DNA of 64,000 nt from Myxococcus qinghaiensis (lineage in GTDB: Bacteria > Myxococcota > Myxococcia > Myxococcales > Myxococcaceae): NCBI RefSeq assembly GCF_024198215.1, contig NZ_JAKCFA010000014.1, positions 186,001-250,000 on the forward strand, read 5' to 3'. This document shows, in pieces, positions 8,141 through 16,258 of the stretch. Position 1 is the first letter of the stretch; each line of letters starts with the position of its first letter. The notes below the pieces were generated by a model. The model was not told the origin of the DNA, made no database searches, and saw nothing but the letters and a program-made list of their open reading frames with translations. A program made the position numbers and the translations under genes.

Positions 8141-8680
8141 CTAGCTCCCCGACGCGCGCACCGTGCCACCGCTCGCCCAGTGGTCCACGGAGGCGTGCGA
8201 CGCGGTGGTGTCGAGCAGCTCCGCCAGCAGCTTGGGGCTCGACACTTCGTCCGGCTCGAAGACGCCCAGCAGCGCCAGCTCCGGCTTGGCGTCGCCGTAG
8301 TGCTCCTCACCCACGGTGAGGAAGCTCGGGGTGTAGCTCACGCCAATCAGGCCGCTCACCAGCGGGGCGATCTTCAGCGACGCGCCATGGGCGTGCACCG
8401 GCCCGGCGGGAGCGCCGTTGCCCTTGACCAGGCCGATGTCGTGGCCCAGGAACCGGACCTCGTACGCCCGCGAGTCATCCCAGTGGGGAACCTGCTCGAT
8501 GACCAGGGACAGGCTGCCCTCGGACTTCGCTCCGGCGTCCTGGTTCGCCTTCTCAATCAGCCCCTTGAGGGTCTCGAAGACCTGGGGAGCGAGGCCCGCC
8601 CAGCGCTCGCGACGGGCATAGGCCGCCCGGATGTTCTCGTTGATGGCCTTCAGCGATGCTCCAGCGCTTTTCGACGACAT
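8141..8680 (-). CDS. Conserved hypothetical protein, 179 aa
   Basis: The product has 179 aa from ATG 8680. Open frame continues upstream but runs antisense across the ahcY promoter and riboswitch, so that extension is rejected. No signal peptide, membrane segment or recognised motif is seen. The N-terminal third is helical and charged (LKAINENIRAAYARRERWAG), while the middle contains a beta-rich stretch (SLSLVIEQVPHWD, YEVRFLGHDIGLVKG). It may be a small cytosolic sensor-like fold, but no function is assigned. It is divergent from ahcY and convergent with the DJ-1 gene. Confidence 0.7.
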   Translation of the reverse strand: MSSKSAGASLKAINENIRAAYARRERWAGLAPQVFETLKGLIEKANQDAGAKSEGSLSLVIEQVPHWDDSRAYEVRFLGHDIGLVKGNGAPAGPVHAHGASLKIAPLVSGLIGVSYTPSFLTVGEEHYGDAKPELALLGVFEPDEVSSPKLLAELLDTTASHASVDHWASGGTVRASGS

Positions 8681-8815
8681 TGCGACCCCTCGGGGGTTGT
8701 TGGAAGGCGGCGATGCTGCCTCCCCGTCGGCGGTCCTGTCCAGCACCCGACTCCCCTCTCGGCCCGCAGGGGCGCTCCTGTCCGCCGGCCTGCTCGCCTG
8801 GAGGGCAATCTCCCT

Positions 8816-8844
8816 TTGAAATTCGCGGCGGCTTCTCGTAGTTT
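8816..8844 (+). promoter_or_regulatory. Candidate sigma-70 promoter of ahcY
   Basis: TTGAAA (8816-8821, five of six to consensus) and TAGTTT (8839-8844) are separated by 17 bp. The predicted transcription start near 8850-8852 falls just before the first riboswitch stem at 8854, which is the position expected if the transcript begins with the riboswitch. Confidence 0.6.
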
Positions 8845-8853
8845 CGCCCGTGA

Positions 8854-8920
8854 CTTCGAGGAGTGTTGCGAGGCCCCAGGCCCCAGGCTCGAAGCGCGGT
8901 ACCCAACGGCACTCACCTGG
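8854..8920 (+). promoter_or_regulatory. S-adenosylhomocysteine (SAH) riboswitch upstream of ahcY
   Basis: The conserved SAH aptamer layout is present. P1 is CTTCGAG (8854-8860) with CTCGAAG (8888-8894), a perfect 7-bp stem. Next come GAGTG and TTGC (8861-8869), a small GGCC-CCA-GGCC hairpin (8872-8882), the conserved CCAGGCTCG (8883-8891), and downstream CAACGGCACTCACC (8904-8917). CACTC (8910-8914) pairs with GAGTG (8861-8865), and CAA (8904-8906) with TTG (8866-8868), giving the pseudoknot. SAH riboswitches are known to turn on SAH-recycling genes when SAH builds up, and the gene 90 bp downstream is ahcY. The expression platform is not obvious; it may act on translation, since the ribosome site AGGAG (8998-9002) is 80 bp away. 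Confidence 0.9.
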
Positions 8921-9009
8921 ACGCGTTGCTTGCGAGGGTGGGTCCGCTTTTTTGGCGGCTCGGGAGTTCCTCGCCAGCCCGCGCCGCAACCATCAGCAGG
9001 AGCCATGCC

Positions 9010-10440
9010 ATGACCGCTGTTCCCCAGACCCAGAAGCAGGACCACGCCGTCGCCGACCTGTCGCTCGCCGCGTGGGGCCGCAAGGAGATCCGGATCGCCG
9101 AGAGCGAGATGCCCGCCCTCATGGCCATCCGCGACGAGTACGCGAAGCAGCAGCCGCTCAAGGGCGCGCGCGTCACGGGCTCGCTGCACATGACCATCCA
9201 GACGGCCGTGCTGGTGGAGACGCTGCAGGCCCTGGGCGCCGAGGTGCGCTGGGCGTCGTGCAACATCTTCTCCACGCAGGACCACGCCGCCGCCGCGCTG
9301 GTCGCCGCGGGCACGCCCGTGTTCGCCCACAAGGGCGAGACGCTGAAGGAGTACTGGGACTTCACCCACCGCATCTTCGAGTTCGGGCCCGCGGGCAGCG
9401 ACCACGAAGGTCCGAACATGATTCTGGACGACGGCGGTGACGCGACGCTGCTGATGCACCTGGGCAAGCGCGCGGAGAAGGACGCGAGCCTGCTGGCCTC
9501 GCCCCAGAGCGAGGAGGAGCGCGAGCTGTACGCCTCCATCAAGGCGAAGCTGGCCCAGGACCCGACCTGGTACACGCGCAAGGCGGCGAAGATTCTCGGC
9601 GTCACCGAGGAGACGACGACGGGCGTGCACCGCCTCCAGGAGATGTCCGCGAAGGGCACCCTCCTGTTCCGCGCCATCAACGTCAACGACAGCGTGACGA
9701 AGAGCAAGTTCGACAACCTGTACGGCTGCCGCGAGTCGCTGGTGGACGGCATCAAGCGCGCCACCGACGTGATGATCGCCGGCAAGATTGCCGTCGTCGC
9801 CGGCTACGGAGACGTGGGCAAGGGCTCCGCGCAGGCGCTGCGCGCGCTGTCCGCCCAGGTGTGGGTCACCGAAATCGACCCCATCTGCGCGCTCCAGGCC
9901 GCGATGGAGGGCTACCGCGTCGTCACCATGGACTACGCCGCGGACAAGGCCGACATCTTCGTCACCGCCACGGGCAACAAGAGCGTCATCACCCATGACC
10001 ACATGGCGAAGATGAAGGACCAGGCCATCGTCTGCAACATCGGCCACTTCGACAACGAAATCGAGGTCGCCTCCCTGGAGAAGTACCAGTGGGAGGAGAT
10101 CAAGCCGCAGGTGGACCACGTCATCTTCCCGGACAACAAGCGCATCATCCTGCTCGCCAAGGGCCGGTTGGTGAACCTGGGCTGCGGCACGGGCCACCCC
10201 AGCTACGTGATGTCCAGCTCCTTCGCGAACCAGACCATCGCGCAGATTGAGCTGTACTCGCACAGCGACAAGTACCAGGTGGGCAAGGTGTACGTGCTGC
10301 CCAAGCACCTGGACGAGAAGGTCGCCCGGCTCCAGCTCAAGAAGCTCAACGCGCAGCTCACCGAGCTGACCCCGGAGCAGGCGTCGTACATCGGCGTGGA
10401 GAAGAGCGGCCCGTACAAGCAGGACACCTACCGCTACTAG
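9010..10440 (+). CDS. ahcY: Adenosylhomocysteinase (S-adenosyl-L-homocysteine hydrolase)
   Basis: The product has 476 aa, the length of the bacterial class carrying the extra internal segment. ATG 9010 follows AGGAG at 8998-9002 with a 7-nt spacer; an ATG at 9005 is out of frame and meets a stop at once. Diagnostic stretches include TGSLHMTIQTAVL and SCNIFSTQDHAAAAL near the N-terminus, the NAD-binding GYGDVGKGSAQAL at about 265-277, CNIGHFDNEI, and the C-terminal PYKQDTYRY. The enzyme reversibly splits SAH into adenosine and homocysteine, relieving product inhibition of methyltransferases and feeding methionine regeneration. An SAH riboswitch lies in the 5' leader. A strong hairpin terminator follows, so the transcript is probably monocistronic. 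Confidence 0.98.
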   Translation: MTAVPQTQKQDHAVADLSLAAWGRKEIRIAESEMPALMAIRDEYAKQQPLKGARVTGSLHMTIQTAVLVETLQALGAEVRWASCNIFSTQDHAAAALVAAGTPVFAHKGETLKEYWDFTHRIFEFGPAGSDHEGPNMILDDGGDATLLMHLGKRAEKDASLLASPQSEEERELYASIKAKLAQDPTWYTRKAAKILGVTEETTTGVHRLQEMSAKGTLLFRAINVNDSVTKSKFDNLYGCRESLVDGIKRATDVMIAGKIAVVAGYGDVGKGSAQALRALSAQVWVTEIDPICALQAAMEGYRVVTMDYAADKADIFVTATGNKSVITHDHMAKMKDQAIVCNIGHFDNEIEVASLEKYQWEEIKPQVDHVIFPDNKRIILLAKGRLVNLGCGTGHPSYVMSSSFANQTIAQIELYSHSDKYQVGKVYVLPKHLDEKVARLQLKKLNAQLTELTPEQASYIGVEKSGPYKQDTYRY

Positions 10441-10454
10441 GTCCCCCCCCCGCT

Positions 10455-10485
10455 GGGGCGCGAACCCGTGGACGGTTCGCGCCCC
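10455..10485 (+). terminator. Hairpin terminator after ahcY
   Basis: GGGGCGCGAACC (10455-10466) and GGTTCGCGCCCC (10474-10485) form a perfect 12-bp stem with a 7-nt loop, starting 15 bp after the ahcY stop. No U-tract follows. Confidence 0.7.
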
Positions 10486-10539
10486 GTCGAGGACGGATGA
10501 TGGTGCACCCTGGCCAGCAGGGGTCTACGGTCCGCGGCC

Positions 10540-12822
10540 ATGGCTTCCGTCGCCACCTCGACCGCGCTCGCCCTGGCGTGCGCGCTGCTCCTCTTCAGCC
10601 CACCAGCGAAGTCCCAGCCGTTGGACCCGGACGCCCCGCCGATTTCAGCGGTCTCCCTCACCGTGAGCGGAGGCGTGTCCTTGGGCGTGTATGAAGCGGG
10701 CTTCCTGTACTACGCGCTCGCCTCGTCGCGGGGGAGCCAGCAGGTGGACCTCCGCCTGCTCACGGGCGCCTCCGCCGGCAGCCTGAACTCACTGCTGGCG
10801 GTGATGGCCGCCTGCGGCGCCGAAGCGTCCTCTCCCGAGAAGTCCCTGTTCTGGCGCACCTGGATTCCCATCGGGTTCGACGGCCTCTTCCTGCGGTCCT
10901 CGACGTCCCCGCTGGGCATCTTCTCGCGCGAGGCGCTGGAGCAAGGCGCGGCCGGCATCGAAGAGGCCTGGAAGAAGGGCCTGAGCCCCTCGTGTGACGT
11001 GGTGCTCGGCGTCTCCACCACGCGCGCGGAGCCCCGGGTCCTCTGGGCCGCGAACGACCGCCTGCCGCTGCCGCGCATCGAAGAGAAGTTCGCCATCCGC
11101 ATCCAGGGCCGGGGCCCCGGCAAGCCGCCGCGCGCCACCAACTACACGACGCCGGGAAGCCGCCGCATGGAGCCGCTGCTCGTCACGGATGAGCAGGGCG
11201 AAATCCCCTTCGAGCACCTGCGAAACCTCATCCTGGCGTCGATGTCGTTCCCCGTGGCCTTCCCGCCCCACGAGCTGCCCACCTGCGAGTCGAGCAGCTC
11301 CAAGGCCACTCCTCCGGTGTGCCCCCAGGAGAAGGCCAGGACGGCGCGGTACATCGACGGCGGCATCTTCGACAACGCGCCGCTGCGGCTGGCGGTGGGG
11401 CTCGCCAGGGATGGCCTGCGGGCCTCCGACGGCAAGCTGCGCTGGCGCGACGTCCCCACGCCCGGGGTGCGCAACACGCCCAAGGGCATCTCCTTCGCGT
11501 TCGTCGACCCCGATGCCACCGAGTACCCCGCCCTTCCGCCCGCAGAGAGCCAGTCGGAGGCGACGTCCCTGCCGGTGGAGCTGGCCGGGCTCATCGCCGC
11601 CCTCGTGGACACGGCTCGCTCGAAGGAGCTGGCCCTGCTGCTGGAAGAGGAACCCGACATCGCCCGCCACCTCATCCTGCCGCGTCGCCACTTCCCGGCG
11701 GCGAGCGCCCCGCTCTTCGCGTTCCTGGGCTTCTTCGAGACCGAGTTCCGCACGTTCGACTTCTACCTGGGCATGTACGACGCGCGCAGGATGCTGGAGG
11801 ACGTGACGGACAGGAGCGCGCGCTTCGCGGAGCCCATCGGCGAGCCCACCGAGGAGCCCGGCGGGTGGGCGCCGTTCACCTGCATGCGCGCCGTCTACGA
11901 TGGCGCCTCGGACGCGACGCGGGCCTGCCAGGGAGACACGCTGGCGGACTTCCGCGCGCTGCTCCAGGTGTCCCTGGACCAGCTCTACTTCGCCTGCAGC
12001 ACGGCCAAGAAGGAGACCGAGGGCGCCACCTGGCGCAACCGGCACTGCGACCGCGCCATGGCGGGGCAACCTCCCCCCAAGGTCCCCGGCGTCGCACCGC
12101 GCCGCTGGCCTGACTGGAAGAAGGGCGCGAAGGAGCCGGAGCTGGACTATTCGATGCGGCTGCTCGGGGCCTATGGCTTCCAGTTCCGCGACCTCGGCGT
12201 GGAGCAGGGGCGCGGAGACCTGGCCATCGTCCGCATCCGCGAGTCCATTGGACAGGCCCTCCACCGGCTCAGTTCGGCGCAGTCCGGCGCGGACAAGCAG
12301 GTGGTCGGCTTCGCGGGGAAGCTCGCGGCGGACAGCGTGGCCTTCGCCCCTCCGGACACGGTGCTGCACTTCACCATGGGCCCCACGCAGAGCGAGGTCG
12401 GCCTGAGCCTGGGCGCCTTCGCCTCCAAGCTCCCCACGGGCCTGCGCTTCGCCAGCGCCGTCGGCTTCCGGGGACTCGAGGATGTGTTCTCCTCCGGAAG
12501 TGGCGAGTCCTTCTCCGTGGCGCTCGTGGGCGGACTCGAATACCGACCGCGCACGGACCAGTCCTTCCTCGCGCAGAGCCGCTTCGGACTGCGCGCAGGA
12601 TGGATGTTCAGCGCCAATGACGGCTATGGGACGCAAGACTGCGAGGGACGCGGCGCCAGCCGGGTGACGGCCTGCTCGCGCCCCGTCGTCCAGGCGCTCG
12701 CGGGCATGGCCTTCCTGGAGCGCTTCCGCGTCCAGCTCGTGGGCGAGTGGTATCCGGGCTCTTCCCACCGCAAGACGCTCTGGTCGATAGCGCCAGGCCT
12801 TGGCGTGGAACTCGCGCTCTGA
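10540..12822 (+). CDS. Exported patatin-like phospholipase with beta-rich C-terminal domain
   Basis: The product has 760 aa. A signal peptide covers about residues 1-26 (hydrophobic core ALALACALLLF). The patatin fold is clear: oxyanion-hole glycines in SGGVSLGVYEAG at 43-54, nucleophile Ser78 in GASAGS and catalytic Asp273 in YIDGGIFDNAP, giving a complete Ser-Asp dyad. The last 160 residues are rich in alternating hydrophobic strands and end in a hydrophobic residue (GLGVELAL), resembling outer-membrane beta-strands. Patatins hydrolyse acyl esters of phospholipids. Architecture recalls patatin autotransporters of type Vd, but no POTRA is recognised and the barrel region looks short. Export suggests action on prey or host lipids or envelope remodelling. 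An unrelated thiaminase-like lipoprotein follows 52 bp downstream. Confidence 0.88.
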   Translation: MASVATSTALALACALLLFSPPAKSQPLDPDAPPISAVSLTVSGGVSLGVYEAGFLYYALASSRGSQQVDLRLLTGASAGSLNSLLAVMAACGAEASSPEKSLFWRTWIPIGFDGLFLRSSTSPLGIFSREALEQGAAGIEEAWKKGLSPSCDVVLGVSTTRAEPRVLWAANDRLPLPRIEEKFAIRIQGRGPGKPPRATNYTTPGSRRMEPLLVTDEQGEIPFEHLRNLILASMSFPVAFPPHELPTCESSSSKATPPVCPQEKARTARYIDGGIFDNAPLRLAVGLARDGLRASDGKLRWRDVPTPGVRNTPKGISFAFVDPDATEYPALPPAESQSEATSLPVELAGLIAALVDTARSKELALLLEEEPDIARHLILPRRHFPAASAPLFAFLGFFETEFRTFDFYLGMYDARRMLEDVTDRSARFAEPIGEPTEEPGGWAPFTCMRAVYDGASDATRACQGDTLADFRALLQVSLDQLYFACSTAKKETEGATWRNRHCDRAMAGQPPPKVPGVAPRRWPDWKKGAKEPELDYSMRLLGAYGFQFRDLGVEQGRGDLAIVRIRESIGQALHRLSSAQSGADKQVVGFAGKLAADSVAFAPPDTVLHFTMGPTQSEVGLSLGAFASKLPTGLRFASAVGFRGLEDVFSSGSGESFSVALVGGLEYRPRTDQSFLAQSRFGLRAGWMFSANDGYGTQDCEGRGASRVTACSRPVVQALAGMAFLERFRVQLVGEWYPGSSHRKTLWSIAPGLGVELAL

Positions 12823-12874
12823 CCCGTGGCACGCTCCGGCTCCCTTCGAAAGACATTCCAAAGGAAGCCACGCC

Positions 12875-14083
12875 ATGCATTGGAGAGCCCTGCTCTGCCC
12901 TGTCGTCCTCGCCCTGAGCGCCTGCTCGGAGTCACCCGACCCCACGCCCACCCCTCCCCGGCCGCTGAAGGCGGTCCTCTTCCCCTACATTCCAGACGCC
13001 GCGGGAGATGGCTTCGCGAGCCTCAAGCAGCGGCTCGAGGCCAACTTCGAGCAAGAGCACACGGACATCGACCTGGACATCGTGTTCGACTCGAACCTGG
13101 ACCTCTATGACCTGGACGACGGCGGCGCGATGAACCAGCTGCTCGGCCAGGGCACGGGCGCGGCCCAGGTGGTGGAGGTGGATACACTGGTGCTCGGCTC
13201 GCTCGCCTCGAAGGGCTGGATTCAGCCTCTGTCGTTCGAAGTGGGCCCCTCGTATCCCGCCGCCGAGGAGGCCGTGCGCCTGTCCGGTGCGAGCTACGGC
13301 ATGCCCACCTACCTGTGCACGTACGTCGTCTACTCACACAGCCCCCAACTCCAGACGGCCACGGATGCGGCGTCGCTGGTACGCATTCTCAGTGACGTGG
13401 CGCCCGGCAAGCGGCCCCTCGCGACGAACTTCGACGGGAGCTGGACGCTGCCCTCCTCGTACCTGGATGCCTGGGCCGACACGCATCCGGGCGCGTCGCT
13501 CTCCACCGCCATCTCCCTGCCGCTGGACTCGCCCACGGTGACGGCCTTCAAGACAGTCGTCGACAGCTGCTCGCTGGAGCCGGGCGTCAACCCGTGCATG
13601 GATGGCACCTACGACAGCAATACCGTGGCGGAAGAGGCCTTCGCGACGGAGCAAGCCAATGGCTTCATGGGCTACACCGAGCGCCTGTTCTACATCCGCC
13701 AGGCCCGGCCCACCCAGCCGCTCCCGGGAGTCATCTCGGTGCCGCTGGGCACGGGCTCCGCGCCCGCGGTCTTCGTGGATGCCCTGGTGCTCAACGCGAA
13801 CTGCACCGGGACGTGCGCGGAGGATGCCGAGTCCTTCATGACGTTCATGAGCGACCCCGAGGTGCGCCGACTCATCGCCTTCAGCGAGGACGCCCCGCTG
13901 GGGACATCGCCCCGCTACCTGCTCCAGGCCAACCGCGCCTTCTACCAGCAGGAGCCCGCGCGCTCGGACCCCATGTACCAGAAGTATGAGCCGCTCTTGA
14001 ATGGCGCCCGGCCCTATCCCAACCAGGGCTTCCCCGAGAACAGGCGGGCGATGCAGGCCGCGCTGAAGGAAGACCTGCAATAG
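12875..14083 (+). CDS. Thiamine pyridinylase (thiaminase I), lipoprotein
   Basis: The product has 402 aa. It begins with a lipoprotein signal (VVLALSAC, lipobox Cys at about 17), so ATG 12875 is preferred over earlier in-frame codons. It matches thiaminase I across its length: LFPYIPD near the start, YGMPTYLCTYVVY holding the nucleophile Cys148, and GFMGYTERL holding the catalytic acid/base Glu269. The Cys-Glu distance (121) is close to the C113-E241 spacing known for the Bacillus enzyme. The fold is a periplasmic-binding-protein type. The enzyme replaces the thiazole of thiamine with another nucleophile, destroying vitamin B1. No thiamine salvage gene lies near, so a secreted antagonistic role is possible. 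A Cys-rich lipoprotein follows 26 bp on and may be co-transcribed. Confidence 0.87.
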   Translation: MHWRALLCPVVLALSACSESPDPTPTPPRPLKAVLFPYIPDAAGDGFASLKQRLEANFEQEHTDIDLDIVFDSNLDLYDLDDGGAMNQLLGQGTGAAQVVEVDTLVLGSLASKGWIQPLSFEVGPSYPAAEEAVRLSGASYGMPTYLCTYVVYSHSPQLQTATDAASLVRILSDVAPGKRPLATNFDGSWTLPSSYLDAWADTHPGASLSTAISLPLDSPTVTAFKTVVDSCSLEPGVNPCMDGTYDSNTVAEEAFATEQANGFMGYTERLFYIRQARPTQPLPGVISVPLGTGSAPAVFVDALVLNANCTGTCAEDAESFMTFMSDPEVRRLIAFSEDAPLGTSPRYLLQANRAFYQQEPARSDPMYQKYEPLLNGARPYPNQGFPENRRAMQAALKEDLQ

Positions 14084-14109
14084 CATCCCCCCTTTTCCAG
14101 GAAGGCCCC

Positions 14110-14436
14110 ATGAGACTGTCCCTGCTGAGCCTGCTCTGCCTCGTCTTCTTCGCCGGCTGCGGAGACGACGAGTCCGACGTACCCAACTCCTCGCTCGCCA
14201 CCTGCTCGTTCACCGACAAGTGCGCGAGCGCCGACGAGGCCTGCTACGTCAGCCAGGTCTGTGGCCCGCCCGGTCCGGGTGAGCTCTATTGCCAGGAGGA
14301 GAAGGGCGACCGGAAGTGTCACCGCCGCTGCGAGGGCAATGAGGCCTGCGGGCCCGGGGAGACGTGCCAGGAAGTGGAGTGGGTCCAGCGCACGGACACG
14401 CTGGACAGGGCCTCCTTCTGCTTCAAGTCGCGGTAG
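14110..14436 (+). CDS. Small cysteine-rich lipoprotein
   Basis: The product has 108 aa, with a lipoprotein signal peptide ending LVFFAGC (lipobox Cys at about 17). The mature part carries ten further cysteines, several paired as in DKCASADEACYVSQVC and CHRRCEGNEACGPGETC, a spacing that suggests disulfide-knotted repeats of the kind common in myxobacterial lipoproteins. It begins 26 bp after the thiaminase I gene in the same direction and could be its operon partner. No enzymatic motif is present and the function is unknown. Confidence 0.8.
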   Translation: MRLSLLSLLCLVFFAGCGDDESDVPNSSLATCSFTDKCASADEACYVSQVCGPPGPGELYCQEEKGDRKCHRRCEGNEACGPGETCQEVEWVQRTDTLDRASFCFKSR

Positions 14437-14454
14437 CCACCCACCGAAGAGCGA

Positions 14455-14480
14455 GGCCGGGGGCGGTGAAGCCCCCGGCC
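14455..14480. terminator. Bidirectional terminator hairpin
   Basis: GGCCGGGGGC (14455-14464) and GCCCCCGGCC (14471-14480) form a perfect 10-bp stem with a 6-nt loop between two convergent genes (stops at 14436 and 14497). Confidence 0.7.
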
Positions 14481-14496
14481 CCCCACTCACGGCCGC

Positions 14497-16122
14497 TCAG
14501 GGCTGGCCGAGGTTCGTCCAGGTGTTGGTGGCGGGGTTGTACTTCTCGATGGAGTCGTTGAGGTTCGTCGCGAGCAGGTAGCCGTTCGAGCTGAAGATGC
14601 GCGTCGCCGAGCCGTGGATGGAGTTCCACACCGTGCCCGCGTACTTCATGATGAACGAGCCATCCGGACGCAGCCCGTACACGTCGCCTCCGACGGCGAC
14701 GTAGCTCCGGCCCGAGCCGCCGATGGTGGTCCACGTCGAGCCACCGTCGTAGCGCTGGATGGCGTCCTTCACGTTCGTCACGCGGTACATGTTGGTGCCA
14801 CCGCTCACCAGCTCACTGGCGCCCCCGCCAATCACGGACCACGACGTCCCGGCGCCGCTCCAGCGCGCGACGTAGGCGTCCTGCCACGGGTCGATGCCGA
14901 ACACCTGCGTCGTCGTGGAACCGAAGCGCGAGCCCGGCCCGCCGATGGTCGTCCACAACCCCGTCCCCGAGTTGTAGCGCAGGACGTTGCCCGTGGCCGC
15001 GTCGGTGGCGCAGAGCGCGCCCGCGCACGCGAAAATCTGCGCGGCCGGGCTGCCGATGGTCACCCACCCGGCGCCCGTGAACTGGACCGGCTGACCGCCC
15101 CCCGGAATCTGGCCGTAGAGCGTGTTGCCCACCGCGACGAAGGCCTGGCCCGGGTTGCCCACCAGCGTCCACCCGGCGGCATCGCGCCGGTAGAGGTCAC
15201 CCGTGGAGCGCTTGCGCGCGTATACCGTGCCGCCGCTCGTGCTGAGCACGTTCGTGGGGGCCTCGTAGAGCGACTGCGCGCCCTCCACGTCCCGCTGGGA
15301 GATGAAGTTCAGCGTGCGCGCCGGGTCCAACCAGCCCGGCTGCGACGGGTAGTGCATCGCCCCTCGGCCGTCGTAGCAGGTCAGCGGCCGGTAGCTGCTG
15401 GTGAGCACCATGCCGCAGCCCGCGGCGGTGTCGTGCTCGTGCACGAAGCCCAGCGAGTGGCCGAACTCATGCGTCAGCACCGCGATGAACTGCGCATCCG
15501 TCCACGTCGAGGTGGGGCCCAGCTCCAGGAAGCGCGTCGGCCGGGAGTAGGTGGGGAAGCCCATGCCGGCCTGGAGACCGGAGAAGGTGAAGTTGCGCTC
15601 GACGTTGTACTTCACGTTGTTGTTGAGGCGGTTGCAGCTCGCTGAGTCCTCCGCCACGACATGCACGAAGCGCACGTTGGCGGCGGCCTCCCAGCCCGAC
15701 GCCGCGCGGTGCATGAACTCGACCACGCGGTTGTAGTCCGCGCCGAAGTCGCTCGGCCGGATGCAGTAGGTGATGTTCCAGCGGTCCGCCCGGTTCCAGG
15801 CGGCGTCCACGCCTCCCACCCGGAACACCGAGAGCGCGTTGGGGTTCTGGGTGATGCTCTCCCAGTACTGGCGCACCATCGCCAGGTCCAGCATGCGCAT
15901 GTCGCCCTCGACCAGGAAGTGGCCGTCGGGCGTGGGGACCACCTGCTTCGCGCGCCAGGCCGCGAAGGCCGCCTCCGTCTGCTCCGCGGAGGAGACCAGC
16001 GCATCCTCCGGGTCCATCCCGGTCGACTCCGGACCGCAGGCGCCTGACATCAGGCCCAGCGACGCTACGGCCAGCGTGGTCATCCGCCAGCCATGGCGTC
16101 GAGTGTGGGTCTTGCTCATCAT
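14497..16122 (-). CDS. Exported zinc metalloprotease with C-terminal tectonin-like propeller
   Basis: The product has 541 aa. GGAGG lies just upstream; the second ATG (16119) has better spacing than the first. The signal ends LGLMSGAC, a lipobox. A pro-region motif FLVEGDM at 70-75 resembles the astacin Asp-switch. The catalytic zinc site THEFGHSLGFVHEH is at 217-230 (HExxHxxGxxH), followed by a Met-turn AMHYPSQ. Residues about 290-541 form six short repeats of the type W-x3-IG then a Y or V/F strand, matching tectonin beta-propeller blades, which bind sugars or lipopolysaccharide. A lectin-guided secreted protease is the inferred role. An astacin with a similar pro-motif is encoded at 23555. 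The peptidase belongs to the metzincin clan; the exact family is uncertain. Confidence 0.85.
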   Translation of the reverse strand: MMSKTHTRRHGWRMTTLAVASLGLMSGACGPESTGMDPEDALVSSAEQTEAAFAAWRAKQVVPTPDGHFLVEGDMRMLDLAMVRQYWESITQNPNALSVFRVGGVDAAWNRADRWNITYCIRPSDFGADYNRVVEFMHRAASGWEAAANVRFVHVVAEDSASCNRLNNNVKYNVERNFTFSGLQAGMGFPTYSRPTRFLELGPTSTWTDAQFIAVLTHEFGHSLGFVHEHDTAAGCGMVLTSSYRPLTCYDGRGAMHYPSQPGWLDPARTLNFISQRDVEGAQSLYEAPTNVLSTSGGTVYARKRSTGDLYRRDAAGWTLVGNPGQAFVAVGNTLYGQIPGGGQPVQFTGAGWVTIGSPAAQIFACAGALCATDAATGNVLRYNSGTGLWTTIGGPGSRFGSTTTQVFGIDPWQDAYVARWSGAGTSWSVIGGGASELVSGGTNMYRVTNVKDAIQRYDGGSTWTTIGGSGRSYVAVGGDVYGLRPDGSFIMKYAGTVWNSIHGSATRIFSSNGYLLATNLNDSIEKYNPATNTWTNLGQP

Positions 16123-16258
16123 GTGACCTCCCCCTGCGCGCCGAGGCCAGGCCCCGGCGCGGGTGATGTGGTGTGGTTGCGCTTCAACGGGGCTGCGAGG
16201 CGAGAACGACCGGGGCCAGAAATCTTCCCGCCCTCGCGAGCACCAGCGCCGCCACCCC

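Noticed and set aside
8650..10308. Minus-strand frame across ahcY
   Set aside because: It is the antisense shadow of ahcY and its riboswitch leader; its Val/His/Leu-rich composition is not protein-like for this genome.
10443..10451. Poly-C run after ahcY
   Set aside because: It is a short homopolymer in non-coding DNA next to a terminator, likely without role, and may be a sequence-length artefact.
12826..12845. Possible sigma-54 promoter (TGGCACG) before the thiaminase I gene
   Set aside because: The -24 part fits, but the -12 TTGC element is missing at the right spacing.
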